Assembly: GCA_963556145.1 (NCBI GenBank)
Contig: OY744469.1
Coordinates: forward strand, 3,072,767-3,136,766
Origin: Hygrocybe punicea
Lineage: Eukaryota > Basidiomycota > Agaricomycetes > Agaricales > Hygrophoraceae
DNA length: 64,000 bases
Reading direction: 5' to 3'
Of this stretch, positions 9,944 through 19,679 are shown piece after piece. The translations under genes and the position numbers were made by a program. Each line of letters starts with the position of its first letter. Within the stretch, counting starts at the first letter, position 1. A model generated the notes under the pieces. That model ran no database searches, had not been told where the DNA came from, and saw only the letters and a program-made list of their open reading frames with translations.

Positions 9944-10781
9944 TGATATGGTTTCCACGTCTATGACCCCGGATAAACAGATAATAAATGATGAAAAATG
10001 TTGCAAAGGTGCGAACGAGACTTGGGGACACTCCCGACAATAACGTGATAGTGCGCGATAATATGCGTGATAAAATAAACAAACGCGAAAAGTCGCAAGA
10101 CAACGCGATATCGCAATGCAGTGATAAACAAGGATTGGAAGGCTTAGCTGGGTGTCCTAGATGACAGCGCGATACGCGGTGATGACGCGACGAGACGGAG
10201 GTTTTGCGCTACGACTTAGGTCACGATAGCGGAGAGTACGCGATGAGGAGAGACGCAGATTTGAGTGAGAATGACTAGATCCTTTTAAAACTTAAGCCGC
10301 AAACTAGTGGAGAGGGGAGAACTGGGTTCTTGTTCGCATATTTTCTACTACAGGACACTTTTTATATTCTAAAGGGATAGGGGGAAAGGGTGGATGAGTG
10401 AAATAGAAATGCAGCAAAATATCGCATGAAAGCAATGAAACGGGAACGGAATAGAGAAGGATTTGAAATAACGGCGAATATCACATGAAAGTCGGCGAAA
10501 AGACGAAGATAAACCGGATGAATTACATTTCTGGTATCGGACTCGGCGTTCAAACGTGTAGGACGTGTTTAACAGTCGTGTGTCAGCGTTTTAAGACCGG
10601 GTCGCGCGGTTAAGATACAGCGAAGATGTCGCGGTCACGCGTGCGTCGATCGGCGTAAGTCGCGCAAGTCGCGGTCGGCGCGCTGATGTTTCGCATGTAT
10701 GCGGGACTGCGAAAGAGTCGTAGGGAAAGTAGAATTGACCATATGAGAGATTCCGTGCCCAAAGGGAGAGACTGCGTATCA
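9944..10781 (-). repeat. 5' LTR of the Ty3/Gypsy element (right copy)
   Basis: 838 bp, starting TGATATGG on the plus strand and ending GCGTATCA, a short terminal inverted repeat of the TG...CA type. It lies upstream of gag in the coding sense, so it holds the element promoter. By hand count it differs from the left copy at 18 positions (about 98% identity), 15 of them C/T or G/A changes within a CpG of one copy. Confidence 0.95.
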
Positions 10782-10879
10782 ACGAAAGAATATATAATAT
10801 AAAATAAGTGCATTCTGGATGTGGTTATGTAGGACTATACAGATAGTTGACTGGTCTATACAGCTTGGTACAGGTGAGA

Positions 10880-11032
10880 GGTTCTGGCATGGGTGTCAGT
10901 GCTGGTGCCCATGTCGGTGCCGGCTGTACTGTGGTATTGGTGCCGGCATTGGCGCTGGCATCGCGTTGGTACTGGTACTGGCACTGGTGTCAGTGCTGGT
11001 GCTGGTGTTGGTGCTGGTACCCATGTTGATGG
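10880..11032. repeat. GT-rich minisatellite (GGTGCT/GGTACT type)
   Basis: Imperfect repeats of a 6-bp motif (GGTGCT, GGTACT, GGCGCT) run with strong strand asymmetry, G and T on the plus strand. The frames they create are simple Gly/Ala/Val or Pro/Ala/Ser/Thr repeats and are not taken as genes. The same repeat type reappears at 12403-12530. Confidence 0.75.
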
Positions 11033-11739
11033 TAACATTCTCTGAAAGGAGACTGGGTGAATAATGTGAGAATAATGTGAACGACAGGGCTAGCCAACCT
11101 TTGTCGTCGAGGTCCAGAGAGACTTTGGAAGACGATGCTGAGGTACTAGCACTGGACGCACCTGAGGCAATAGCAAGTGCGGTGTGTTTCAGACTTTGAT
11201 GAGAAGAGGAACTCAGAGAAGCATGTGAGGCCAACAATGATAAGGTGAGAGAGACCATATTGAAAAAAAAATAACTAGGAAGAAGGAGCAGGTGAAATGA
11301 GAGCATGGTGACAGGAGGGAAATCTGGAGGATCTGCAGAGTCACTGCCAAAGGTCATTGCTAGGGTCGATGGGGGGTATAACTGGAAGAACCTAGACGTG
11401 ACAAGGCGGATCCTCTGTGAGCCGCAGTCAGCAGGAGAGTCGGGTCAGAGTGCAGAAGCCCAAGGGTTGGTTTGGGCAGGGAGCAGATGCACCCATGGCA
11501 AATACCGAAATGAGTTGGCTGTTGATTCATTGTCTCGTTCGAGTTGTGGCCATGAATTGATATCTCTCAGTGCACTCAGCTAGCTGTTTGTCAGGATTCT
11601 GGGTGTACTCTATAGCGTATAATCCATAGGGGTTGTATGTATCGTACACCTTGCATCATGTCCCAGATATTGAAAGCAAGTTCTCCAATTGTTACCACAC
11701 ACTCAACATAAAGCCTATGCCACTACATCAACAACCATG
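11033..11739. other. non-coding stretch
   Basis: Between the minisatellite and the hAT-like element I see no supported gene. The longest frames are short and of low complexity. Confidence 0.4.
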
Positions 11740-12396
11740 GGCCCAGGCTATGGCCAGTCAGGGGTACACCTGCAGTGCTCTGGGGCTGTACTCGGACCCG
11801 TACCCGTCACGGGTACGTACCCGAGGCCAAAAGTACGGGTATGGCACGGGTTTTGCAGGGGTACAGGAAGAAACATGCAAAATACCCCATTTTTACCTGT
11901 TTTTGGTGGTTTTTATGGTTATTGTGGACAGAATACTGGCCGGATCCCTTTAGTGTAAAGGAACACAATGTTTAGAATACTGTGGGAAGTGTTGAGAGCA
12001 TTTTTACATATTTTTACAAGCAATGATTCTCATTATATCCCTCAAAAACATGCAAAATACCCCATTTTTACCTGTTTTTGGTGGTTTTTATGGTTATTGT
12101 GGACGGAATACTGGTCGGATCCCTTTAGTGTAAAGGAGCACAATGTTCAGAATACTGTGGGGAGTGTTGAGAGCATTTTTACATATTTTTACAAGCAATG
12201 ATTCTCATTATATCCCTCAAAAATAGCGAAAAATACCCCAAAAATTGAGTTTTTGATGTTTCTTCTCCCAAAAAAAATACAGCCCATACCCGCGTGGGTA
12301 CTGCGGGTATTCTGAGGCTGGACTCGTACCCTTAACCCGTGGTACTCGTACTCTTAACCCCTGGGGGTATTGCATACCCTTGACCTGCCCTAGCCC
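11740..12396. mobile_element. hAT-like non-autonomous element (tentative)
   Basis: The left end (GGCTATGGCCAGTCAGGGGTA, about 11743-11763, shown here split as GGCTATGGCC and AGTCAGGGGTA) resembles the reverse complement of the right end at about 12373-12395, with roughly 17 of 21 matches by eye. Inside both ends are many copies of GTACCCG or CGGGTAC in both orientations. Clustered subterminal motifs of this kind are typical of hAT elements. No transposase frame is present and I found no clear 8-bp target duplication. Confidence 0.4.
11872..12222. repeat. two-copy tandem duplication, 175-bp period
   Basis: The segment starting AACATGCAAAATACCCC at 11872 recurs at 12047. The copies agree over about 175 bp with a handful of changes, such as GGACAGAATACTGGCC against GGACGGAATACTGGTC. 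It lies inside the hAT-like element. Confidence 0.9.
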
Positions 12397-12402
12397 AGGC
12401 TA

Positions 12403-12530
12403 GTGTCGGTGCTGGTGCTGGTGCCGTAGTGTGGGTGCCTGTGTTGGCATTGGCGCTGGTACTGGTACTGGGGTGGGTGTCAGTGCTGGTGCCGACATTG
12501 GTGCTGGTACTGGCACTGGCACAGTGCTGG
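12403..12530. repeat. second GT-rich minisatellite
   Basis: GGTGCTGG, GGTACTGG and GGCGCTGG units match the type at 10880-11032. The two blocks flank the hAT-like element. Confidence 0.75.
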
Positions 12531-13323
12531 TGAGAGAGGGGGCGGAGCGAGAGGGAAAGTGGGAGAATAGGAGGGAGGAGAAACTTACTGAGGGAATGGG
12601 AATAGGAGGGAGTGAGTGGAGAGTGGGAGAGTGAGCAAGAGAGTGGGCAGGGGTGGGAGTGGGGTGGCATGGAGAGAGAAGAATGATGTGGCAGGGAGAG
12701 AGAGAAGGGGAGTGTGCAGTGGTGGTGGTGGAAAATGAACTGTGGACAAATAGCTGCAATGTGAGGACTTAGTGAAATTTGTTTGAGTTCAAGTTCACTC
12801 AGATATAATTATCTATTGGGTTAGCGGGGCCATGTAGAGTAGAACTATATAGTGAGGAGACTATTCTATGTAGTGCTATGGAGTGCTATGGTGGGTGCCT
12901 TGTTGCTATAAGTGCTATGGTTGTGCTATGACCATTATGGATATTTCGATTTGCTATAACCTAAAATCAGGTTTTGCTGATGTGGGTTCACCTAAAGGGT
13001 CAGGTTATGCTTTGTCAGAAAGGAGGTACACCTGTGTGAGGGAATTATGCCATTGAAGGGGATACAGCGAAATTGTGCAAGCAGGATGCTTGCAGTATCA
13101 ATATGATGCGTAGCAGAAAAGCTCTTGTCTATTAGACTTGAGTAAAATTATTTTTTAAACTCAATTAAGACAGACTAAGAAATGGGATTGACTTATTCCT
13201 TTTTATTTGAGTCTTGATTTTCAGAATAAGACAGCTTCTCCTTCCTGATGGAATAAAGCACTAAAAACTAATTTAAATTCATCCAGCCCGCAACTTCAAC
13301 ACATTATGGGTTTCACTTTTCCT
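12531..13323. other. non-coding stretch
   Basis: A purine-rich part (12530-12720, GAGAG and GGGAG runs) is followed by AT-rich sequence. No supported gene. Short repeats of TAGTGCTATGG occur near 12875-12920. Confidence 0.4.
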
Positions 13324-14206
13324 ATAAGATAGACGCCACCAGGAACCAGCACCCATTACATAAGCCAATAATTGACCATCTACCATGTCTTATACCATCC
13401 ACATCAATAGTCTTTTCACTAATATCATTGCTGGAAATGGTAGGGATATGTCTGGACTTGTGCTCCTAGGAGACAGTTTCTTTATATTCTAGGAATTGGG
13501 CAAGTTATTATCAAATTAAGAAACTTTTCAATAAATGTTTCCAAATCACTTTTCACGTGGATTGCCAGAGTTTTGAAAATTTGGAGCATACATTTGGCCG
13601 CTTATGTAATACACCACGTGACCTGGAAGAGGGACTGGCCTGACAGGAAACACAGGCCAGAACTCAATCACCTGATGGGGAAACTGTCCAAAGCTCATTC
13701 TGCGCACTTGAATAATCCCAAAAATGCCTCTTCCAAGTCCAGAGATGAAGCAGCTTCATCCAACTCTGGGAATGACTCTGATTATCTGCCAGGAGTCCAG
13801 AGTTCAAGTTCTGATTCTGAAAGTGAAGTTAACAATTGTGCTCACTCAGAACTGAAAGAAATCCAGGACAGGTTTCACCAACTTGAAGAAGGTGGCATGT
13901 TTGAGTGTGACTTGGATGATCTGGAGGATTTGGAATATTTTGGACAGCTATGCAAATAGGTCAGCACAATTTATTTTGGCCTATTCACAGGGATTAGCAG
14001 GGGCTGAGGCTGCATGGGCCAATCGGAAGTATCATGGACATCGTATGCTACCAGCCAGTATGATTGCTGAAGTAAAAAGGTCTATGCTACAGTTGTAGTA
14101 CATATATATATTCCCGATTTTGCTGGACAAAATCAACATTTGGCCGTGGGAACGTCACGTGATTGTATTACATAAGGGTGCTGGTTCCTGGTGGCATCTA
14201 TCTTAT
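13324..14206. mobile_element. element with two nested inverted-repeat pairs, non-autonomous DNA-transposon type
   Basis: The outer pair is 13324-13354 and 14176-14206: 31-bp inverted repeats with one mismatch (GGGTGCTGGTTCCTGG inside). The inner pair is 13601-13622 and 14154-14176, sharing GTCACGTG and TGTATTACATAAG. On the right side the two arms touch; on the left they are 246 bp apart. This suggests a nested insertion or a rearranged left end. An ORF fragment lies between the inner arms. No transposase or target duplication was recognised. Confidence 0.55.
13573..14098 (+). pseudogene. ORF fragments inside the inverted-repeat element
   Basis: A 128-codon frame (13573-13959) is basic at the start, Ser/Asp-rich in the middle and acidic at the end (DLDDLEDLEYFG). 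A second frame ending at 14098 contains AYSQGLAGAEAAWANRKY and HGHRMLP. I recall similar tails in transposon-associated proteins of Agaricomycetes, but this is not verified. The two could be one gene joined by an intron near 13955 or by a frameshift. No function is assigned. Confidence 0.35.
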
Positions 14207-14483
14207 TTCCCTCACTGAGTTTATAATTCACATTTTATGGTGAGTCTATGTTCGTGCATGCAAGGTATTGGCAATACAAGGGGGAGAGGTGGTTATTTGT
14301 AGTTAAATGGGTAATTGGCTTTTTGGGGGAAAAAACATGTGGGGGTTTTTTCAAATCCGAAACAAGAGTCCAAACCTAATTAGAGACTGGTGAGCTGCGA
14401 CTCCCACAGTATTAGGAGCCCAGCGACGCGTTAGGCGAAGCAGACTCCCCATGATTAGGAGGTGGGTGACATTACTCACAGTA

Positions 14484-15600
14484 TCAGCAGAGAGGAGGCA
14501 TTGCATAGCGTAGGAATGGTTCTAGGATCGGGGATCCTTGCATATATGGGGCCATGACGACAGCGTGTTCACGTAGGTAGATTAGGAAGGATTCGCTTGA
14601 CCATCGGCCTATTGTTTTGACGACTTCGAATGGGACTCCTCGGAGAAGGAGCTCCAGGGTGGCGCCGATGCGGATACCATGGCCTAGTAGGCATTGGAGG
14701 CTGAGGGTTTTGCATAAGTCTTTCATGTGTGTCATGAAGGCAAGGCGCGTCATTGGGCGTGTGCCTTGAGGGTGGCGCCAGGCGAAGAGGGGCTCGGATG
14801 GAGATGGGTGGTTGAGCTGTAAGTGGTGTTTGATTGCGGCGTCAGGGTCTGATGGGCCGGGTTGGATTGACCAATATATGTCTTCTCCTTCGCGGGAGGC
14901 TTTGGTGGTTGGGAGGTGTATGACAGTGACTTCAAGGCCGTTGCGGTCAATCCTCTGGCTCATGTTGGCTGGCTTGACATGGAGGCTGGGGTCAAATGCT
15001 TTGAGTGTGGGAACGGTGAGTTCTCCGAGGCGCGAGAGGGAGTAGAATGTGGTGGTGAGGCAGGCGTAGAAGGTGGCGTCGAATGGGAGTGAGAGGTTGA
15101 GTTTCTCTTTGGCCACTTCCAAGAATTGGACGGTTACTGGATCTCTTCTAGGTCGCCGGGATGAGAGGGGAGTGAGGGTGGAGGCGCCGGTGAGCGCTGC
15201 CTTGATCTCGGCATTGTCGGTGGCCCATGGGTGGCCATGTAGGATGTGCCAAGCTCATATTGCAAATGTGTAGTTAGCGATCGTCTTTCCTGAATAAGCT
15301 CCGGCGCAGTTGGCGATGAATGCAAGGATTAGGATGGGTGGAGCGGGGCAGCGTTGGCGTTCTGGGACACTACGTGAGTCACAGAATATGTGGAAGAGGA
15401 GTAGGCCCGCCCCGTATCCCGATCTGGTACCTTGTGCCCAGGCGACGGTCATCATGGTCAGGATCTTGTCCAGATCTGATTCAGTAATGGCTACAGGGTG
15501 GCCGGTGGCATCGCGGGGTGTGCGGGTCTCGGCGGGGAGCCAGAGACGGAGGCGGTCGCGGGCAAGACAGTGGGGGTGGAGCGGGGAGGGGAGGGGAATG
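14484..15600 (-). pseudogene. tyrosine recombinase of the DIRS element
   Basis: The C-terminal 212 codons (14484-15122) hold the catalytic core. The first arginine lies in YSLSRLGELTV, then HGIR supplies the H-X-X-R box, and IGRW and a tyrosine in FLIYLREHA fit the second His/Trp and the nucleophile region. Upstream the same frame runs on through AWHILHG to a TGA at 15255-15257, where Arg would be expected, then continues open toward 15600 (EDSDLDK-like and GYGAGLLLFHIFC segments). The upstream start is not resolved and the frame overlaps RT in another phase. The lost Arg codon fits CGA to TGA. Confidence 0.8.
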
Positions 15601-15675
15601 AGCCCGAGCCGATAAGGTTGGGGTGTGGAGTGGCCGGTTCTTTGGGTGACGGGGGTGTTGAGGTTGTCTTTGAGG

Positions 15676-17793
15676 CTAGTTGTCCCAGTTCGCCTTGAGC
15701 TCATGAAGCTCGGCTTCGATGCTGTTGGGGTACGAGAGGGAGGGGGAATGAGGGTGTTGGATAGAATCTGCAGCGCGCTTTGGTGCTGCTTTTGGATAGT
15801 TGCCGGATTGGAGGAGGTGACGTTCGGCGTGTGAGAGGGGTGATGTGGCATCGATGATGAGATCGTTGAGGCCAGGTGGGAGTGGGAAGCTGGGTAGGAG
15901 CTGATCGAGGGGTGGGAGGATGCCTCTAGAGAGGGGATCGGCAGGGTTGAGTTTGCTGGGAACGTAGGATGGGTGGATCGAATCAATGGTCTCGCATGAG
16001 TCGATGAAGGCGTGGGTGCGCTTGAAGATCTCGTTGACAGGGGGGTTCCTACTCCTGTGATTCCACCAGCCTTCAACGACGCCTTTGTTGTCGCCGTATA
16101 CCCTAAAATTCCGGCCAGGAGCCTCAGTCCAGGCGATTGCCTGGATGAGGAGCTCGAACCCGAGGCCTTCGGCCCAGCCAATGTCTCGTTGGCCGTGAAG
16201 TGTTTGCCATCCTGGTATGAGCCGCCAAGCGCGCCAGTGGTTGGATAGCAGGATGCTGATGCCGATGGTGGAGCTGGCATCGGAGTAGGCCTGGAGATCG
16301 ACAGGGGAGACGGGGCTAGGGATTGGTCTCCCGAGGAAGGGCTGTTCGAGTTTCGATTTCCACCATTGGAGGTCAGCGCGGATGGATTTTGGGGCGTGAC
16401 GTGGCAGGCGAGGATTGTTACCGAAGATGCCAAGCATGCTCTCCAGGCCGGTGAGGTATGCACGGCCTGAAGGGATGACCAGGGATGCGTGGAGTAGCTT
16501 CCCGTAGAGCTTTTGAACCTCGTTGAGGATGTGAGTCGAGGCATTAGTCCAGTCATAGATCGCGGCCAGGTACTTGGTTTTCTTTTTGTCTGTGAGGGCA
16601 ACTGTGATCGCGGCAAGGTCCCATTCCAGGCCGATGAAGGTTGCCAAAGAGGCAAAGGGGGTGTCTTTCGATTTCTCCCAGGGGATGCCCAGTTCGTCAG
16701 AGAGGCGGTCAATATCGTCGAAGTTGTAGCAATATGCTTGGTCCTCTGCGGAGCGGGGTGAGTGGCCGGAAAGGTCGAGGCAGGGGTAAGCGCAGTCCTC
16801 ATCAAACTCTTCAAGGGTGTCGTCATTGAAGGGCCTTCCGCCGAACCAGAGGCGGCCGCCGTCGTGATGGCGGCCCCTGGTGGCGATGTCAGCGTGCCAG
16901 AGGCGGCGGCAGGCGTTGTAAGATTCAAGGTGGGTGCGGAGGATCCTGAAAAAGAAATGATCGTCAACCCATTTTGAAACTGGGGCCATCCCGTGGTATC
17001 GGAAGAGTTCAGTGCCGGCGTCGGCCACTGAACCGTATCCTCCTGATGAAGGAGATACCCCAAAGCACGTGGCGGTGTCAATGGAGAAGAGGTCGGGCGC
17101 GAGACGCACGACTGCTCCCGGCCATTGGGATGGGTGCAGGGGAATGGTCTGATAGGCTTCGGCAACGTCCCTTGTGGCGGCCTGGGATCCAGGTGGGAGG
17201 CGCGATATGAGGAGGCAGATGACGGAAAAGGTGCCCCAGGTGCTGGGGAAGTGGTCAGAGTCGATCTGGGAATTGATGGAGGGGTTGGGGAATTGTGCCG
17301 AGGTCTCGTGGGGGAAGGAGTAGTTTTGTACGTTCCGGAAATGGCCTGGACGGCCGGGTTTTGGGATGATGCCGAATGGGGAGGATTGGAATGGGCCGAT
17401 GAGCGCTTCGAGGGTGGCTTGGGAGAATGGGCCGAGGTATCTGCCTTTGGAGAGTTCTTTTGCAATGATTTTGTCGAACTCGGCGCTGTGTTCGATGATG
17501 GATTCTCAGTTGGGTGGGATTTGGGTGGCGTGGATTGGGGGGATCTCGAGATCGAAGCCGGTGCGCATGCTCTGTGGGAGGTGACTGTAGCGGGGCCATA
17601 TGTTGGAGGATTGGAGGAGGGCTTCCCAGGCATCAGGCTTATATGGCGTGAGCGCTTCCTGGCTTCTGAGCTCGAGGGCAGTTCTGTGCGCCATGAGTTG
17701 GCTCTCCACAGCTGGTGCAGATGTGCCGGGCTGTGTGGCGGGAGCTGGTGCAGCTGGAAGGGCGTTGAAAGTCGATGCAGATGTCGCGGCCAT
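15676..17793 (-). pseudogene. pol: RT-RNase H of the DIRS element, one in-frame stop
   Basis: The frame from 17793 reads an Ala/Pro-rich leader, a TGA at 17506-17508, then an uninterrupted domain with KGRYLGPF, PFGIIPKPG, DVAEAYQTIPLHP and the catalytic KWVDDHFFF near 16960. RNase H follows, with AYSDASS, a conserved Glu in GWAEGLGFELL, YGDNKG and NPADPLSRG. This domain order is standard for DIRS Pol. The leader overlaps the gag ORF by about 150 nt in a different phase, so Pol would need a frameshift or its own start. The residue lost at the TGA cannot be guessed safely. Confidence 0.85.
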
Positions 17794-19327
17794 CGCGGAG
17801 GATGAGGCGCTTGTTGACGCGGTGCACCAGTGTGGGATGTCGGTTGTCCCATGTTGTTGCGGCGTCGCATTCGCCGATGCGGTGTGGGTGGCGACCGAGG
17901 CAGATGGCGCAAGCAGAGAGGCCTCTGCCGCTTGCGCCGGAGCGAAAATCCGTGCGGATATCTGGGCAGCTGCGGTTGTCGCAGGCGCGCGCAGGGGATC
18001 TGGATCTGCGGTGTGAGTTGCTGGGTCGGTTCGCTTCGCGGCTGCGCCGGGAGGGGGGTATATTGGGATTGCCTACGGGTGGGATTGGGATGCGTTGATC
18101 CGCCTGTGATGGCATGTAAGGAGGAGGCGTGGCGTGGGCATGCGTGGCGCAAAGTGGTGCATGCGAAGTGCAAAAGAGGCAGTGTGGTGGCATGCATGGT
18201 GCAATGTGTGGCATGCGGGGGTGCAATGTGTGGCATGCGGGGGTGCAATGTGTGGCATGCACAGTGCAAGGGAGGCAGTGTGAGGCAATGTTTGGATGAT
18301 ATGAGAAGGCGGTAGAGGGTGGCGGTTGTGGCGTCATGAATGGTGTACGGTGGTGAGAGGGGAGCGTGTGGGAATGATGGGTGACGAGGAAAGGATTAGC
18401 TGGGATTAATGATACGAGAGGGGGGGGGGGACTGACCCGGAAATCCCGGTCGTTGTCTTTGATTCGTCGGTTGTCCCAATAGACTTCCTCTTTGGTCTGG
18501 CGTAGTACGTCTTCATCGATGATCGATAAGTTGTATGCGCCGGCGGGTGTGGGGATGGCGATGTGCCAGAGTCGTCGCTGGCGTGCTTGGTAGAGGATCA
18601 GCGTCTTTTGGTCCAGGGGGTCGCGGGAGGATCTCATCTTGTGAATTTGAAGTTTGCCCCAGAAGGAGGCGAGCATGGCAACGCGGTCGGCGGGCCAGTC
18701 AGCTTCTTCCATGGCTACTATCATCCTCGGAGCGGCTTGGCAAAAGTCCTCCCATTTGATGTCTTTGTCGTCGAGCGCTTTGTTGGCATTATGGGTGGAG
18801 GCGGCGGGGACCCAGGAGGTGGAGCCATCCGCCTTGCGAGCGATGACCATGGCGTCGTCATCTACGGAGGCGGGGTTCCGGAGGGCCTCATCGAGGCCGT
18901 CATTAGTGTAGTACCAAAGCTCTACATATTCACCTTTGTGCATCTTCCTGGTGGCGTAGGTGGAAGGGATGACCGGGGTCGTGGTGGGCATGGGGTGGTC
19001 AGGGATTGGGATGTATTTAGTTTTGTTCTTCTTCATCTCTTCCTTACGGAGGGTTTGTTGTTCTTCGGCGGTTGTGATGGCTAACTGATCTGCTGCGACC
19101 TGGTCTAGGGCGAGTTGTTCTTCCTGTCGGATGATTTCGTCGTGTATCTGGTCGCGCCATTGCTGTTTGTCGACGTTGTTCCCGAGCTGCCAGATGTTCG
19201 TTAGTATCTGGATTGCTTGGGCCTCGGTTGTTTGAGCATTGACGAGGGGAGCCCGAGTAGGGGCATAGGCAGCGGAGGCGTAGTCGGGGCAGTGTGCGAG
19301 AGCGGGGTCGAAAAGAAGCGGAGGCAT
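17639..19327 (-). CDS. Gag-like protein of the DIRS element
   Basis: The ATG at 19327 (MPPLLFDP) begins a long open frame; the frame is open further upstream but without a better start. The N-terminal third is Gln/Glu/Ala-rich and probably coiled coil (about residues 40-95). The middle is conserved-looking (DKDIKWEDF, FWGKLQIHKMRSS). The C-terminus has a CX2CX4HX4C knuckle, CTSCGEPTHGAQNC, after a second Cys/His cluster, CAICLGRHPHRIGEC. The stretch 18104-18436 is low-complexity, starts with the donor-like GTCAGT and ends CACAG, and is 333 nt. It may be an intron in phase with the frame. The ORF shows no stop. Confidence 0.75.
   Translation of the reverse strand: MPPLLFDPALAHCPDYASAAYAPTRAPLVNAQTTEAQAIQILTNIWQLGNNVDKQQWRDQIHDEIIRQEEQLALDQVAADQLAITTAEEQQTLRKEEMKKNKTKYIPIPDHPMPTTTPVIPSTYATRKMHKGEYVELWYYTNDGLDEALRNPASVDDDAMVIARKADGSTSWVPAASTHNANKALDDKDIKWEDFCQAAPRMIVAMEEADWPADRVAMLASFWGKLQIHKMRSSRDPLDQKTLILYQARQRRLWHIAIPTPAGAYNLSIIDEDVLRQTKEEVYWDNRRIKDNDRDFRVSPPPPLVSLIPANPFLVTHHSHTLPSHHRTPFMTPQPPPSTAFSYHPNIASHCLPCTVHATHCTPACHTLHPRMPHIAPCMPPHCLFCTSHAPLCATHAHATPPPYMPSQADQRIPIPPVGNPNIPPSRRSREANRPSNSHRRSRSPARACDNRSCPDIRTDFRSGASGRGLSACAICLGRHPHRIGECDAATTWDNRHPTLVHRVNKRLILRDGRDICIDFQRPSSCTSSRHTARHICTSCGEPTHGAQNCPRAQKPGSAHAI
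18198..18263. repeat. 22-bp minisatellite, three units
   Basis: The unit GGTGCAATGTGTGGCATGCG (plus two G) repeats at 18198, 18220 and 18242. It sits in the low-complexity stretch of the DIRS gag that may be an intron. Confidence 0.85.
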
Positions 19328-19679
19328 GATTGGATTGATAGGTAGTGAGTGCGGAGGAAAGAGAGGGGAAAGAAAATGCTCTGTTAGAGCAGAGAAGAAC
19401 TTGAGCGATGCAAGTTGTTGATGGGCAGAGATGAGGATCGCTGCGCCACAACTTGCTAAATTCGTACATAGACATAATTCTAATTTTACACTCATGTTTC
19501 ATGTATTTTAGAAAGTCACGTTGATATGTAAACAAGACAAAACAACACCATCCACGTGCATTTGTCTTTAGTCCTTCGTGTCTTCAAGGTGATGTCTAGC
19601 CCAACAACAACCGGTATGAAACACTTGTCGCCTTCTCAAACCCGGTGCGCGATTTTATCTCTCATTTTTACGCGTTCTA

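Larger units (their letters stand above)
1074..10781 (-). mobile_element. Ty3/Gypsy-type LTR retrotransposon, decayed, with an extra antisense gene
   Basis: Two 838-bp direct repeats (1074-1911 and 9944-10781) begin TGATA and end TATCA and flank about 8 kb of internal sequence. The minus strand reads 5' LTR (right copy), primer binding site, gag-protease, pol (RT, RNase H, integrase), then a spacer, polypurine tract and 3' LTR (left copy). RT before integrase places it in Ty3/Gypsy. Pol has three in-frame TGA codons, so this copy cannot make full Pol by itself. An intact-looking gene sits on the plus strand at 2056-3332. The flanks are ATGA (1070-1073) and ACGA (10782-10785), which could be a 4-bp target duplication with one CpG transition; no 5-bp duplication fits. 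Confidence 0.93.
14350..19500 (-). mobile_element. DIRS-type tyrosine-recombinase retrotransposon, decayed
   Basis: Minus-strand order is gag with a zinc knuckle, RT-RNase H, then a tyrosine recombinase, with no integrase or LTR. That gene set defines DIRS-like elements, which integrate by a tyrosine recombinase. The ends are approximate. I looked for split direct or inverted terminal repeats between 14100-14490 and 19330-19500 and found none by eye. The segment 14385-14480 has repeated ATTAGGAG motifs that may belong to the 3' end. RT and recombinase frames each contain one in-frame TGA. Confidence 0.85.

Noticed and set aside
11872..12222. repeat array considered as a CRISPR
   Set aside because: Only two copies, directly joined, with no spacers, in a fungal nuclear context.
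12332..12759. Pro/Ala/Ser/Thr-rich minus-strand frames
   Set aside because: They are translations of the GT-rich minisatellite and neighbouring purine-rich sequence.
17125..17805. 226-codon plus-strand frame
   Set aside because: It is the complement of DIRS gag and RT and is Gly/Glu/Val-rich without a motif.
15255..18269. 1004-codon minus-strand frame, rich in Ser, Pro, Thr and His
   Set aside because: Most of it overlaps the DIRS RT-RNase H in another phase and has low-complexity composition typical of a shadow frame. Only its last part (below about 15600) is real coding, as the tyrosine recombinase N-terminus.
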